From the NCBI RefSeq assembly GCF_030271535.1, contig NZ_JASCXJ010000004.1, forward strand, positions 62,001 through 126,000: 64,000 bases of DNA, given 5' to 3'. The DNA is from Nocardiopsis sp. ATB16-24. GTDB lineage: Bacteria > Actinomycetota > Actinomycetes > Streptosporangiales > Streptosporangiaceae. The first letter of the stretch is position 1. Every line of letters starts with the position of its first letter. The position numbers were made by a program, and so were the translations under genes. Positions 55,453 through 64,000 of this stretch are shown here, piece after piece. A model generated the notes under the pieces. The model made no database searches. It had not been told where the DNA came from and worked only from the letters and a program-made list of their open reading frames with translations.

Positions 55453-55717
55453 TCCCCTTCCCTCCGTTGAGGGCTCTTTCTCCGCGTACGACTCTCCTTC
55501 CACGCGTGTGCGTCGGGGGCGCTTCGCCGTTGCCAACGGTCTCGCAGCGCTAAGGGAGACGACGGGCCCGTCCCGTCTTCGTCGCGTGCTCGGTACCCCA
55601 GGGGTGCTCTCCCACAGTTTCGTTCTCTGACCGCCGATGTCGTGCCCATGGGCGCGACCTCTCCTGGCGTGCCTTCGCATGCCCGGAAACCGGTGGAAGA
55701 TCGTGAAAGGACGCGGC

Positions 55718-58543
55718 GTGCCGCTGCTCCTCCTCCTTGTCGTGCTCACCGTGGCCACTTTGTGCGTTCCCGTGCTGGATCGGGTGCTGGGACGTGCCAC
55801 GGGGTGGCCTCTGGCCGTGGTCTTGGCCTTGCTCACGGTTCCGGTCCTCGCCCAGGGCCCCCGCCTCTGGAACGGGGCTCCGGCGCTGGAGGCCTCCGTC
55901 TCCTGGATGCCGGCCCTGGGCGTGGGGCTGACCCTTCGCATGGACGGTCTGTCCTGGCTGTTCTGCGTTCTGGTGCTGGGCGTGGGCGCGCTCATCATGG
56001 CCTACTCCGCGCGGTACTTTCCGCCGGGGCGTCGTACCGGGTTCTACTTGCTCATGAGTTCCTTCGCCCTGGCGATGACGGGCTTGGTACTGGCCGACGA
56101 CCTTGTTCTGCTGTTCGTCTTCTGGGAGCTGACCACGATCTGCTCCTTCTACCTGATCGGGTTGTCCGGCCCGACGGCGGCGAGGCCGGCCGTACGCACC
56201 TTCCTGCTCACCGCCCTGGGCGGGCTCGCCCTGCTCGCCGCCGTCGTACTGCTGTGGACGCATACCGGTACCACGCGCCTCAGTGCCGTCCTGGACGACC
56301 TGTCCTGGACCCGGGACACCGCCTTCACCGCCACCGTCGCGGTGCTGGTGATCATCGCGGTCTTCACCAAGTCGGCGCAGTTCCCCTTCCACTACTGGCT
56401 GCCCGATGCCATGGCCGCCAGTACTCCGGTCAGCGCGTATCTGCACGCCGCGGCCATGGTCAAGGCCGGTGTCTACCTGGCGATGCGGTTCTCGCCGGCC
56501 TTCGCCGACACCGCCGTGTGGGGCACCAGCCTGCTCGTGGCCGGACTGATCACCGCCCTCCTGGGGGCGGTGTGCGCCCTGCGGTCCCACGATCTGAAGG
56601 AGTTGACGGCCTACTCCACGGTCAGCCAGTTGGGGTTCCTCATCGCCGTCATCGGTGTGGGCACACCACAGGCGCTCATCGCCGCCGCCGTCCACACCCT
56701 GGCCCATGCCCTGTTCAAGGCGACGCTGTTCATGGTGGTCGGTGTCGTCGACCACCAGAGCGGCACTCGGGACCTGCGCGAACTCGGTGGGTTGAGGCGG
56801 GTCATGCCGATCACGGCGACGGTGAGCGCCCTGGCGGCGCTGTCCATGGCGGGGGTGCCGCCGCTGCTGGGGTTCGTCAGCAAGGAGAACGTCTTCGAGG
56901 CCCTGCTGCACACGCCGACCGTTCCCTGGGCCGGCCCCGTCCCCGCTGTCGCGGCGGTTCTGGCCGCGGCGCTGACCGTCGCCTACGCCTTCCGCTTCGT
57001 GTACGGAACCTTCGGCGGGAGGCGGCTGCGCCACCCCGGAACGCGAACACCTCGGGAGGGGGACGCGTTCTTCCTCGCCGCACCGGCCATCACCGCTCTG
57101 GCCGGACTCGTCCTGGGGGTGGCGGTGCCGGTGCTGAACCCCATCGCCGAACGCGCGGCGGGGGACGCCACCCATGAGACGGCCGAAGCCCACCTGGCCC
57201 TGTGGCATGGACTCAACCCGGCCCTGGGGATGTCGGCGGCAGCCCTGCTCATCGGCGCTCTCGTGGCCTGGGGGCTCTCCACCACGAGTGTCGCCGTTCC
57301 CCTGTGGAGACTCCCCGTACGGGGGACGGCGATCTTCGACCGCCTGCACGCCGGCGTGATCGTCCTCGGGAGGCGCGTCGGCGATCCGACCCGCAGTGAC
57401 GCACCCACGCGTCACCTGGCCGTTCCCCTGATCCTGGTCATCGTGTTCGCCGCCGCGGTGGCTGTGCGGGGACTGGACTACGGGACGCCCGTGGGCGACG
57501 CCTCGCGTCCCCTGGACTGGCTGGTGGTCGCCCTCGTCACGGTCTCGGTGGTCACCGCGGTGGCGGTCCGGTCCCGCATGGCGGCCCTGGTCCTGATCGG
57601 CCTCGCCGGATTCGCCGTCGCGATCTGGTTCATGTTCCTGGGAGCCATCGACGTGGCCCTCACCCAGCTCCTGGTGGAGATCCTGACGGTCGTCGTGGCG
57701 GTCCTGGTCCTGCGTCGCCTGCCGGCCGGGTTCCACCGGGTCCGTCCCTCACGCACGGTCGTCACCGCGGTGATCGCCATCGCCTGTGGCACCGCGGCGG
57801 GGCTGGGCGCCTATCTGCTCACCGGCCGCAGGGAACCCTCGGCGGTGAGCGCCCACCTGTTGGAGAACGCGCCCGCCGACACCGGTGGCACCAACGTGGT
57901 CAACACCATCCTGGTCGACTATCGGGCACTGGACACCCTGGGCGAACTCACCGTCCTGGGTGTGGCGGGCCTCATCATCATCGCGGTTCTGCGCTCGATG
58001 GGGCTCAGCGAGGTCGGCCGGCTCCGGCCGACAGTGGGCCGCGACAATCCGGTCTGGGCCGCCGACGCCAACACCGTCATCATGCGCACCGTCGCCCGGG
58101 TTCTCATTCCGTTGCTCGTGGTCTGGTCCTTCTACCTGCTCGCACGTGGTCACAACGCCTCCGGTGGCGGATTCATCGCCGGGCTGGTGGGAGGCGCGGC
58201 CTTCGCCCTGGCCTACCTGGTGGCTCCCAACGCCTCGGTGGCGCGGATCCGGCTGACCTATCCGGCCATCATCGCCGTAGGCGTCCTCATCGCCGTGTTC
58301 ACCGGTCTGCTCGGTTTCGTCGACGGCTCCTTCCTCAGGCCTTTGCACGCCGACGTCCCGCTGCCGTGGGGCGGTCACTACCACTTCACCACCGCGCTCG
58401 TCTTCGACGTCGGCGTCTACCTGGCCGTGGTCGGCGTGATACTGACCGCGCTCAATCAGCTGGGCCTGCCACGGCCCGACTCCGCACCCGCACCCGCCCC
58501 CGCACCCGCCCGCCGTGATGCCGCCACCGGAGGTACTCGATGA
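55718..58543 (+). CDS. mrpA: Na+/H+ antiporter subunit A, fused MrpA-MrpB
   Basis: 941 residues from a GTG at 55718 with AAAGGA six bases upstream. The first part is the NuoL-like MrpA: FVFWELTTICSFYLIG (Glu137), FTKSAQFPFHYWLPDAMAAST and HTLAHALFKATLFMVVG carry the proton-path Glu, Lys and His. A DUF4040-like segment follows (IDVALTQLLVEILTVVVAVLVL), then a complete MrpB domain (NASGGGFIAGLVGGAAFALAY). The fusion is typical of actinobacteria. It exchanges cytoplasmic Na+ (or Li+/K+) for H+ as part of the hetero-oligomeric complex encoded by the following genes. Confidence 0.94.
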   Translation: MPLLLLLVVLTVATLCVPVLDRVLGRATGWPLAVVLALLTVPVLAQGPRLWNGAPALEASVSWMPALGVGLTLRMDGLSWLFCVLVLGVGALIMAYSARYFPPGRRTGFYLLMSSFALAMTGLVLADDLVLLFVFWELTTICSFYLIGLSGPTAARPAVRTFLLTALGGLALLAAVVLLWTHTGTTRLSAVLDDLSWTRDTAFTATVAVLVIIAVFTKSAQFPFHYWLPDAMAASTPVSAYLHAAAMVKAGVYLAMRFSPAFADTAVWGTSLLVAGLITALLGAVCALRSHDLKELTAYSTVSQLGFLIAVIGVGTPQALIAAAVHTLAHALFKATLFMVVGVVDHQSGTRDLRELGGLRRVMPITATVSALAALSMAGVPPLLGFVSKENVFEALLHTPTVPWAGPVPAVAAVLAAALTVAYAFRFVYGTFGGRRLRHPGTRTPREGDAFFLAAPAITALAGLVLGVAVPVLNPIAERAAGDATHETAEAHLALWHGLNPALGMSAAALLIGALVAWGLSTTSVAVPLWRLPVRGTAIFDRLHAGVIVLGRRVGDPTRSDAPTRHLAVPLILVIVFAAAVAVRGLDYGTPVGDASRPLDWLVVALVTVSVVTAVAVRSRMAALVLIGLAGFAVAIWFMFLGAIDVALTQLLVEILTVVVAVLVLRRLPAGFHRVRPSRTVVTAVIAIACGTAAGLGAYLLTGRREPSAVSAHLLENAPADTGGTNVVNTILVDYRALDTLGELTVLGVAGLIIIAVLRSMGLSEVGRLRPTVGRDNPVWAADANTVIMRTVARVLIPLLVVWSFYLLARGHNASGGGFIAGLVGGAAFALAYLVAPNASVARIRLTYPAIIAVGVLIAVFTGLLGFVDGSFLRPLHADVPLPWGGHYHFTTALVFDVGVYLAVVGVILTALNQLGLPRPDSAPAPAPAPARRDAATGGTR

Positions 58544-58848
58544 CCCTGGCCATCACCATCGGCGTCCTGATCGCCGGAGCCGTCTACCTCCTCCTGCAAC
58601 GCGGCATGGTCCGTATCGTTCTGGGCTTCGTCCTGCTCAGCCACGGCGCCAACCTCCTGTTGATGTCGGCGGGCGGGATCTTCCGGCGAGGAGAGCCCCT
58701 TCTCGGCCGGCAGACGGCGGGAGCCTTGGCCGATCCGCTCCCGCAGGCGTTCGTCCTGACCGCCATCGTCATCGCCTTCTCCATCACCATCTACATGCTC
58801 ACCCTCGCCGTCACCGGTAAGGGCGACGACACCGAGGACGCCTCATGA
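58540..58848 (+). CDS. mrpC: Na+/H+ antiporter subunit C
   Basis: A 102-residue, three-helix NuoK-like subunit: GAVYLLLQRGMVRIVLGFVLLSHGANLL and PLPQAFVLTAIVIAFSITIYML are the diagnostic blocks. The ATG overlaps the mrpA stop (ATGA), giving tight translational coupling. Confidence 0.93.
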   Translation: MTLAITIGVLIAGAVYLLLQRGMVRIVLGFVLLSHGANLLLMSAGGIFRRGEPLLGRQTAGALADPLPQAFVLTAIVIAFSITIYMLTLAVTGKGDDTEDAS

Positions 58849-60368
58849 ACACCGTGCTCCTCCCGCTCCTGGTCGCGGTGCCCCTCTTCTGCGCCGCCCT
58901 GCTGACCATGTTCACCACAGGGCGGCTCTGCCGGTTCCTCTTTCTGGGCACCAGCACGGGCGCCCTGGCCGCGGGGTTCCTCCTGCTCTGGGCGACGCGG
59001 GACGGGGAGGTCCACGTCCACCAGGTGGGCCTGTGGCCCGCCGGAGTGGCCATCCCCTTCGTCATCGACACCTTCAGCGCTCTGATGGTGACCACCACCG
59101 CCCTGCTCGTCCTCGTGTGCTCGGCCTTCGCCGTCGCCACCGGCGAGGCCGACCGCCGCTATCTCCCCTCGTTGATCCTGGTGCTGTCGGCGGGCGTGTA
59201 CGGAGCACTGCTCACCGCGGACCTGTTCAACCTGTTCGTGTTCGTCGAGGTGATGCTGCTGCCCTCCTACGGGCTGATGGCCATCGCCGGCACCCTGCGC
59301 GGTCTACGGGGCGGACGCGTCTACGTCACGGCCAACCTGCTCACCTCCACCATCTTCCTCGCCGGTGTCGCCCTGGTGTACGGCACCGCGGGAACCGTGC
59401 AACTGGGGGAGTTGGCCGGGGCGGCTCGGGAGTCGCCCCTGGTGGCGGTGGCCATGGGCCTGGTCCTCCTGGCGATGATGGTCAAGGCCGCGGTGATCCC
59501 GGTGCACGGATGGCTGGTGCGCACCTACACCGCACCTTCGCCCGCCGTCACCGCCCTGTTCTCCGGCCTGCACACCAAGGTCGCCATCTACGTCATCTAC
59601 CGCCTGTACGCCCTCGTCTTCGACGGCGACGCCTCGCTGTTGTGGATCGGTCTGGTCGTGTTCACCGCGACCATGGCAGTCGGAGTCATGGGCGCGGTCG
59701 GGGAGGGCACCACCCGTTCGATCCTGGTGTTCCACATGGTCAGCCAGATCGGCTACATCCTTCTCGGTGTCGCCCTGTTCACCGAACTCGGTCTCATGGC
59801 CGGCATCTTCTATCTCGTCCACCACATGGTGGTCAAGGCGTCCCTGTTCCTGTCCACCGGCGCGGTCGAACATGTCCACGGAACGGGGGAGCTGGAGCGT
59901 CTGCGCGGTCTGGCGCAGAGGGAACCGCTGCTGGCGCTGGCCTTCCTGGGCGCCGCCCTGTCCCTGGCGGGGTTGCCGCCCTTCTCCGGTTTCGTGGCCA
60001 AACTCGCCCTGGTCGCGGCGGCCTTCGACGCCGGACAGTGGGTCGTCGCCGCCATCGCCATCGCCGTCAGCCTCATCACCCTGATGTCGATGCTCAAGAT
60101 CTGGAGCTCGGTCTTCTGGGGCCGACCACCCGAGCCCGAGCGGGAACTCCGAATGGCGGACGGACCATCCAAGGGCGGGACCACGACGATCACCGCGCCT
60201 TCCGCCGTCACCCGGATCCGGACCGGACTGGTCCTTCCGGCCGTGGCACTGACCGCCGTGACCCTGTGCGTCGGATTGGGAGGCCAGCTCCTACTCGACC
60301 TGAGCGCGCAGGCCGCAGCGCACCTGTTGGACACCTCCGCCTACGTCGAGGCGGTGACGAACCGATGA
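58845..60368 (+). CDS. mrpD: Na+/H+ antiporter subunit D
   Basis: A 507-residue NuoM/N-like proton channel subunit with about 14 helices. FVFVEVMLLPSYGLMAIAG carries the conserved Glu, MMVKAAVIPVHGWLVRTYTAPSP the Lys and lateral helix, and HHMVVKASLFLSTGAVEH the second half-channel Lys. It overlaps mrpC and mrpE by four bases each (ATGA). Confidence 0.94.
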   Translation: MNTVLLPLLVAVPLFCAALLTMFTTGRLCRFLFLGTSTGALAAGFLLLWATRDGEVHVHQVGLWPAGVAIPFVIDTFSALMVTTTALLVLVCSAFAVATGEADRRYLPSLILVLSAGVYGALLTADLFNLFVFVEVMLLPSYGLMAIAGTLRGLRGGRVYVTANLLTSTIFLAGVALVYGTAGTVQLGELAGAARESPLVAVAMGLVLLAMMVKAAVIPVHGWLVRTYTAPSPAVTALFSGLHTKVAIYVIYRLYALVFDGDASLLWIGLVVFTATMAVGVMGAVGEGTTRSILVFHMVSQIGYILLGVALFTELGLMAGIFYLVHHMVVKASLFLSTGAVEHVHGTGELERLRGLAQREPLLALAFLGAALSLAGLPPFSGFVAKLALVAAAFDAGQWVVAAIAIAVSLITLMSMLKIWSSVFWGRPPEPERELRMADGPSKGGTTTITAPSAVTRIRTGLVLPAVALTAVTLCVGLGGQLLLDLSAQAAAHLLDTSAYVEAVTNR

Positions 60369-60745
60369 GCGATCTGCTGCGCAGGGCCGGGCGCATCGCC
60401 TGGTTCCCCTTCTTCTACGGCCTCCGGGTGGTGACCTCGACGCTGCGGGTCGTCTGGGACATCCTCACACCCGGCAACGCGGCCACGCCCGCGTTCATCG
60501 AGGTACCGCTGCGCTGCCGCACCGAGGTGGAGATCACCGCCATCGCCAACATGATCTCCCTGACCCCCGGAACGGTGACCGTGGCCACGCGCCTGGAGCC
60601 GCCCACCCTGTGGGTCCACGGTCTCTACACCGCCGACGAACACGCCTTCCACGACGACATCCGTCAGATGGAGGACTACCTGTTGTCCATCACCCGCCCC
60701 CAGCGCACGCGCCCGCGCAGCGCGGTGGAAAAGGAGCCCCGTTGA
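60365..60745 (+). CDS. mrpE: Na+/H+ antiporter subunit E
   Basis: A 126-residue membrane protein: SDLLRRAGRIAWFPFFYGLRV, TPAFIEVPLRCRTEVEITAIANMISLTPGTVTV is the MrpE signature, then LWVHGLYTADEHAFHDDIRQMED. The N-terminal hydrophobic part is shorter than in Firmicutes (one to two helices), a usual actinobacterial form. ATGA overlap with mrpD. Confidence 0.92.
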   Translation: MSDLLRRAGRIAWFPFFYGLRVVTSTLRVVWDILTPGNAATPAFIEVPLRCRTEVEITAIANMISLTPGTVTVATRLEPPTLWVHGLYTADEHAFHDDIRQMEDYLLSITRPQRTRPRSAVEKEPR

Positions 60746-60999
60746 ACCTCCTCGACGTCGCCCTACTGCTCATCGGGGCCGCCATGGTGGCCGCCGCCTA
60801 CCGGGTTCTCGTCGGTCCGCACAAGGCCGACATAGGCGTGGGATCCGACATGGTCTTCTTCGGATTCGTCGGCCTCGTCATCGTCCTGGGTCTGCGTCTG
60901 GACTCCGACGCGATGGTCGACGTCGTTCTGGTGTGCACCCTGGTCGGGTTCCTCGCCGCCCTGTCCCTGGCCCGGCTCGTCGCTGGAGGAAAACGATGA
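60742..60999 (+). CDS. mrpF: Na+/H+ antiporter subunit F
   Basis: An 85-residue, three-helix subunit: NLLDVALLLIGAAMVAAAYRVLVGP, then SDMVFFGFVGLVIVLG and DVVLVCTLVGFLAALSLARLV. The start is TTG at 60742, overlapping the mrpE stop (TTGA) with AAGGAG five bases upstream; no in-frame ATG or GTG gives a full-length protein. Confidence 0.9.
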   Translation: MNLLDVALLLIGAAMVAAAYRVLVGPHKADIGVGSDMVFFGFVGLVIVLGLRLDSDAMVDVVLVCTLVGFLAALSLARLVAGGKR

Positions 61000-61325
61000 C
61001 CCTCCTCGAAGGACTCGCCCTCGTCTGTGTCCTCGTGGGCGCGGCCGTCTTCGTGGCCGGAGCCTGGGGCCTGGTACGGCTGCCCGACTTCTATGCGCGT
61101 CTGCACGGGATGTCCGTCTCCTCTGGTCTGGGTACGGCGTTGCTCCTGCTCGGGCTGCTGTTGTGGTTCCCCTCGGTGGAGAACGCCCTCAAGATCGGTT
61201 TGGCCCTGCTCGTGCAGCTGGCCACCGCGGCGGTCGGCGGCAACGCCATGGCCCGCGCCGGCTACCTGTCCGCCACCCCCGCGACCCCGGACACCCGGCG
61301 CGACGACCTCGCCGAAGCCGAGTAG
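60996..61325 (+). CDS. mrpG: Na+/H+ antiporter subunit G
   Basis: A 109-residue subunit with three helices: AAVFVAGAWGLVRLPDFYARLHGMSVSSGLGTALLLLG is the PhaG/MnhG signature, followed by VENALKIGLALLVQLATAAVGG. ATGA overlap with mrpF; GGAGGA lies before the ATG. It is the last antiporter gene of the operon. Confidence 0.92.
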   Translation: MTLLEGLALVCVLVGAAVFVAGAWGLVRLPDFYARLHGMSVSSGLGTALLLLGLLLWFPSVENALKIGLALLVQLATAAVGGNAMARAGYLSATPATPDTRRDDLAEAE

Positions 61326-61352
61326 GCGCCGCTCGGAAGGGAGGTGACATCC

Positions 61353-62087
61353 ATGGACGACATGCTGGTGGGCGAGGCCCGAACCGCCATGCAGCTCCTC
61401 GCGCTTCTGGCCACGGTGATCACCGGTTCCCTGCTCCGATACGCTCACCGCGCACACACCCGACTGCGCACCCTGGAGCAGGCACAGAACCCGCCCCTGC
61501 GCGACATACCCGAACCCGGCACGGAGGTCGTGGTCGACGGAAACGCCGACGCCGGTCCGGACGGACTGCTGACCGCACCGTACTCGGGGGTCGCCTGTGT
61601 CTGGTACCGGATCGAGGTGTGGGATCGCCGTCCCGGCCCGGACGCCCACCGCGGTCGTATGCGGCACACCCTTCTCCACATGAGACAGAGCCGTGCGCCC
61701 TTCGTACTGCGGGATCGGACCGGTTCGGTGCTCTGCGATCCGGACCACACCGCGGGGGACAGGCTTCCCCTCACCCATGAGGTCTCCGAAACGGAGGAGG
61801 AGGAAGAACCGATCGGCACGGAACTCGTCCACACCGAGCGGGTGGCCACGGACAGCGAATGCACGTTTCGAGAATGGGCCATAGCCCCAGGAACCCGACT
61901 ACTGGTCCACGGCACCGTCGCGCGGGGAACGTACGGAACCGTGATCCGCGCCTCGGGCGAGGACGCGTTGCTCATCTCTACCCGGCCCGCTCCCCTGCTC
62001 AAAGACGCCCAACGCGTGACGATCCTCCTCACCACCACGGCCTTCGCGGTGTCGTTGGGGGTTTTCCTGTGGTCGTGCCTTGCCTGA
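61353..62087 (+). CDS. GIDE-domain membrane protein
   Basis: A 244-residue protein with an N-terminal helix (MQLLALLATVITGSLLRYA) and a C-terminal helix (VTILLTTTAFAVSLGVFLWSC) enclosing a soluble domain. That domain starts LLTAPYSGVACVWYRIEVWDRR and contains FREWAIAPGTRLLVHGTVARG, the pattern of the GIDE domain of bacterial proteins related to mitochondrial E3 ligase MUL1 (without its RING). The ATG at 61353 has GGAGG eight bases upstream. It lies 27 bp after mrpG and is probably co-transcribed; a link to antiporter function is only contextual. Confidence 0.75.
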   Translation: MDDMLVGEARTAMQLLALLATVITGSLLRYAHRAHTRLRTLEQAQNPPLRDIPEPGTEVVVDGNADAGPDGLLTAPYSGVACVWYRIEVWDRRPGPDAHRGRMRHTLLHMRQSRAPFVLRDRTGSVLCDPDHTAGDRLPLTHEVSETEEEEEPIGTELVHTERVATDSECTFREWAIAPGTRLLVHGTVARGTYGTVIRASGEDALLISTRPAPLLKDAQRVTILLTTTAFAVSLGVFLWSCLA

Positions 62088-62253
62088 GGCCCTCCACGGA
62101 GGGGCGAGGAACGTCGCGACACGTGGGACCAGGCGCGGCTCGGGTCGTGGTGGGGGCCTTCTCCCGTTCCCGGGTCACGGCGCCCCCGCGTGCCGTATCC
62201 GGGGAGGGGCCGCTGTCCCGGGATTCCGTCTCGTGGGGCGGTGGGCGACCGTT

Positions 62254-62288
62254 CCGGGTTCCGTGCGCGGCACGCCCACGGAACCCGG
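62254..62288. terminator. Hairpin between convergent GIDE and SulP genes (1)
   Basis: Perfect 12-base arms with an 11-base loop in the 541-bp gap 62088-62628, which otherwise holds no supported gene. It is likely the mrp operon terminator. Confidence 0.55.
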
Positions 62289-62438
62289 GATCGCAGGTCG
62301 GCGATGTGGACGTCACCGGCCCCGCACAGGCGACGGGGCGGGCCGGCGGGCGGTACCAACGTGGTGATGGGCGGCGCCGCCCCGCGTCCCTCCCGCCACC
62401 CCGCCGTCGCGCTCATGGACGCCGACGACCGCGGACCT

Positions 62439-62480
62439 CGGCGCCGCTGTGGCCCCGTCGTATGGGCCGCAGCGGCGCCG
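62439..62480. terminator. Hairpin between convergent GIDE and SulP genes (2)
   Basis: 17-base arms with one wobble and an eight-base loop; likely terminates the minus-strand SulP transcript. Confidence 0.55.
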
Positions 62481-62628
62481 CTCGTCCAAAGGTCGGCTTC
62501 TCGGGGGCCTGGACGAGGGGCGGCCCCGGGGCCGGAAGTCCATCGTCTCCCCCGAAGCGAGGCGCCGCGACGGCCACCGGGATCCGAGGACACCGAACGG
62601 CCCCATCGCGGAGCCTGCCTCGGAAGGC

Positions 62629-64000
62629 TCAGTGTTCGTCGGTGAGGGTGCCGCTCAGTTCCTTGTGCAGGTGGGCGCTGGGCTCGTTCAGGCCGGTGAT
62701 GTGGACCTGTACCCCACGGCGGCGGAAGTGCGCGCTGACCTGGTCCAGGGCGGCGACGGCCGAGGAGTCCCACACGTGCGCACCGGACATGTCCACCACC
62801 ACCTTGGTCAGACCGGGTTCGGTGTAGTCGAACCGGTCGACCAACGCCGAGGTGGAGGCGAAGAACACCTCGCCGTGCACCGAGTACACCCGGGTGCCGC
62901 CCTCGGGGTCCAGCACGCTGGTGACGTCGGCGTGCAGCGCCGCCTTGCGGGTGAACAGCACCATGGACACCAGTACGCCGGCGATGACGCCCAGGGCCAG
63001 ATTGCCGGTGGCCACCACCACGGCCACGGTGACGACCATGGTCAGCGTCTCGGTCCAGGGCAGACGCCGGACGGTGGAGGGGGCGATGCTGTGCCAGTCG
63101 AAGGTGACGATGGACACGAAGATCATCACCGCCACCAGCGCGGCCATCGGGATCAGCCCGACGATGTCGCCCAGCCCCACGCACAGGATGATCAGGAACA
63201 CCCCGGCCAGGAAGGTGGAGATGCGGGTGCGTGCGCCGGAGGAGACGTTGATCATGGTCTGGCCGATCATCGCGCAACCGGCCATGCCGCCGAACAGGCC
63301 GACCAGGATGTTGGCGATGCCCTGGCCGCGGGCCTCGCGAGCGTGGTCGGAGGTGGTCCGGGTGCGGTCGTCGACGACCTTGGCGGTCATCAGCGACTCC
63401 ATCAGGCCGACCAGGGCCAGGGTCAGGGAGTAGGGGGCGATCAGGGCCAGGGTGTCCCAGGTGTAGGGCACGTCCGGGATCAGGGGGACGGGGAAGGTGT
63501 CGGGCAGTTCGCCCTCGTCTCCCACGGTGCGGGTGGACAGGCCCATGGTGAGGGTGGCGATGGTGAGCACCACGATCGCGACCAGGGGCGCGGGAACGGC
63601 CTTGGTCAGGCGGGGCAGGCCGAAGATGATGGCGAGACCGATCGCGACCATGACGTACACCGGCACGTCGAAGGGGACCAGATAAGGCATCTGGGACAGG
63701 AAGATGAGGATGGCCAGGGCGTTGATGAAGCCGGTCATCACGCTGGGCGGGACGAACCGCATCAGTTTGGCCACGCCGGCCAGGCCCAGGACGATCTGGA
63801 ACAGTCCGGCCAGCAAGGTGGCGGCGATGAGGTGGTCGACGCCGTGCTCGATGGACAGGGGTGCCGCGACCAGGGCCATGGCGCCGGTGGCGGCGGAGAT
63901 CATCGCCGGACGTCCGCCCAGGAAGGCGATGGACACGGCCATGACGAAGGAGGCGTACAGGCCCACCCGGGGGTCGACCCCGGCGATGAGGGAGAAGGCG
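62629..64000 (-). CDS. SulP family inorganic anion transporter with STAS domain (5' end outside window)
   Basis: At least 457 codons, open to the window edge; the N-terminal helices lie beyond 64000. AFSLIAGVDPRVGLYASFVMAVSIAFLGGRPAMISAATGAMALV is the SulP helix 1-3 region, and FGGMAGCAMIGQTMINVSSGARTRIS and the C-terminal STAS domain (VVVDMSGAHVWDSSAVAALDQVSAHF) are intact. It probably takes up sulfate or bicarbonate; the family also includes other anion carriers, so the substrate is open. Confidence 0.92.
   Translation of the reverse strand, partial: AFSLIAGVDPRVGLYASFVMAVSIAFLGGRPAMISAATGAMALVAAPLSIEHGVDHLIAATLLAGLFQIVLGLAGVAKLMRFVPPSVMTGFINALAILIFLSQMPYLVPFDVPVYVMVAIGLAIIFGLPRLTKAVPAPLVAIVVLTIATLTMGLSTRTVGDEGELPDTFPVPLIPDVPYTWDTLALIAPYSLTLALVGLMESLMTAKVVDDRTRTTSDHAREARGQGIANILVGLFGGMAGCAMIGQTMINVSSGARTRISTFLAGVFLIILCVGLGDIVGLIPMAALVAVMIFVSIVTFDWHSIAPSTVRRLPWTETLTMVVTVAVVVATGNLALGVIAGVLVSMVLFTRKAALHADVTSVLDPEGGTRVYSVHGEVFFASTSALVDRFDYTEPGLTKVVVDMSGAHVWDSSAVAALDQVSAHFRRRGVQVHITGLNEPSAHLHKELSGTLTDEH

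Noticed and set aside
55550..57736. 728-codon Gln/Gly/His-rich minus-strand frame
   Set aside because: Antisense shadow of mrpA.

Overview
The window is G+C-rich DNA from the chromosome of a filamentous-type actinomycete. Gene content and order point to the Nocardiopsaceae (Nocardiopsis/Thermobifida-like): many GTG/TTG starts, polA, rpsA, coaE and uvrB close together, a pyrG-NUDIX-xerD-parA-scpAB-pseudouridine synthase-aroH-tyrA-cmk-der run, a PspA/PspAA/HtpX/PspAB stress module and a fused MrpAB antiporter. The genus is an inference; the actinobacterial assignment is secure.

Layout. 1-9.9 kb: a cobalamin kinase/guanylyltransferase cut by the window edge, an aldo/keto reductase, the PspA membrane-stress module with HtpX, glycerate kinase, and a lone branched-chain amino-acid-type binding lipoprotein. 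10-20 kb: DNA polymerase I, ArfB-like ribosome rescue hydrolase, ribosomal protein S1 behind a good promoter and long leader, GNAT, CoaE, an unknown membrane/coiled-coil protein, and UvrB. 20-27 kb: DUF3060 lipoprotein, GNAT, HMG-CoA lyase, CTP synthase, NUDIX, XerD. 27-37 kb: a conserved segregation and aromatic/RNA-modification run (ParA, small basic partner, ScpA, ScpB, a pseudouridine synthase with a very long RGG/RD-repeat arm, chorismate mutase, prephenate dehydrogenase, CMP kinase, Der, DUF523).

37-49 kb is an accessory stretch: AraC-DinB regulator with a RibD-like reductase, tRNA-Pro(GGG) copy 1, a leftover C-terminus of an APC permease, DoxX, MFS, crotonase, flavoprotein, an MFS remnant, a second RibD-like reductase, a phosphoribosyltransferase + dienelactone hydrolase pair, and a sodium:solute symporter with a 43-residue membrane partner.

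49.0-54.7 kb is a small integrative element inserted in a second tRNA-Pro(GGG) gene. Its ends are a perfect 60-bp direct repeat (49053-49112 and 54599-54658). It carries an apparently frameshifted tyrosine integrase, an excisionase, a DUF397/XRE-DUF5753 regulatory pair diverging from two small unknown genes, a truncated TPR regulator, and an AT-richer gene for a membrane-anchored HNH nuclease-like protein. That gene is the best candidate for an undescribed (possibly phage-defence) system here.

55-62 kb holds a translationally coupled Mrp Na+/H+ antiporter operon (A-B fusion, C, D, E, F, G) followed by a GIDE-domain membrane protein. The window ends inside a SulP anion permease with a STAS domain on the minus strand.
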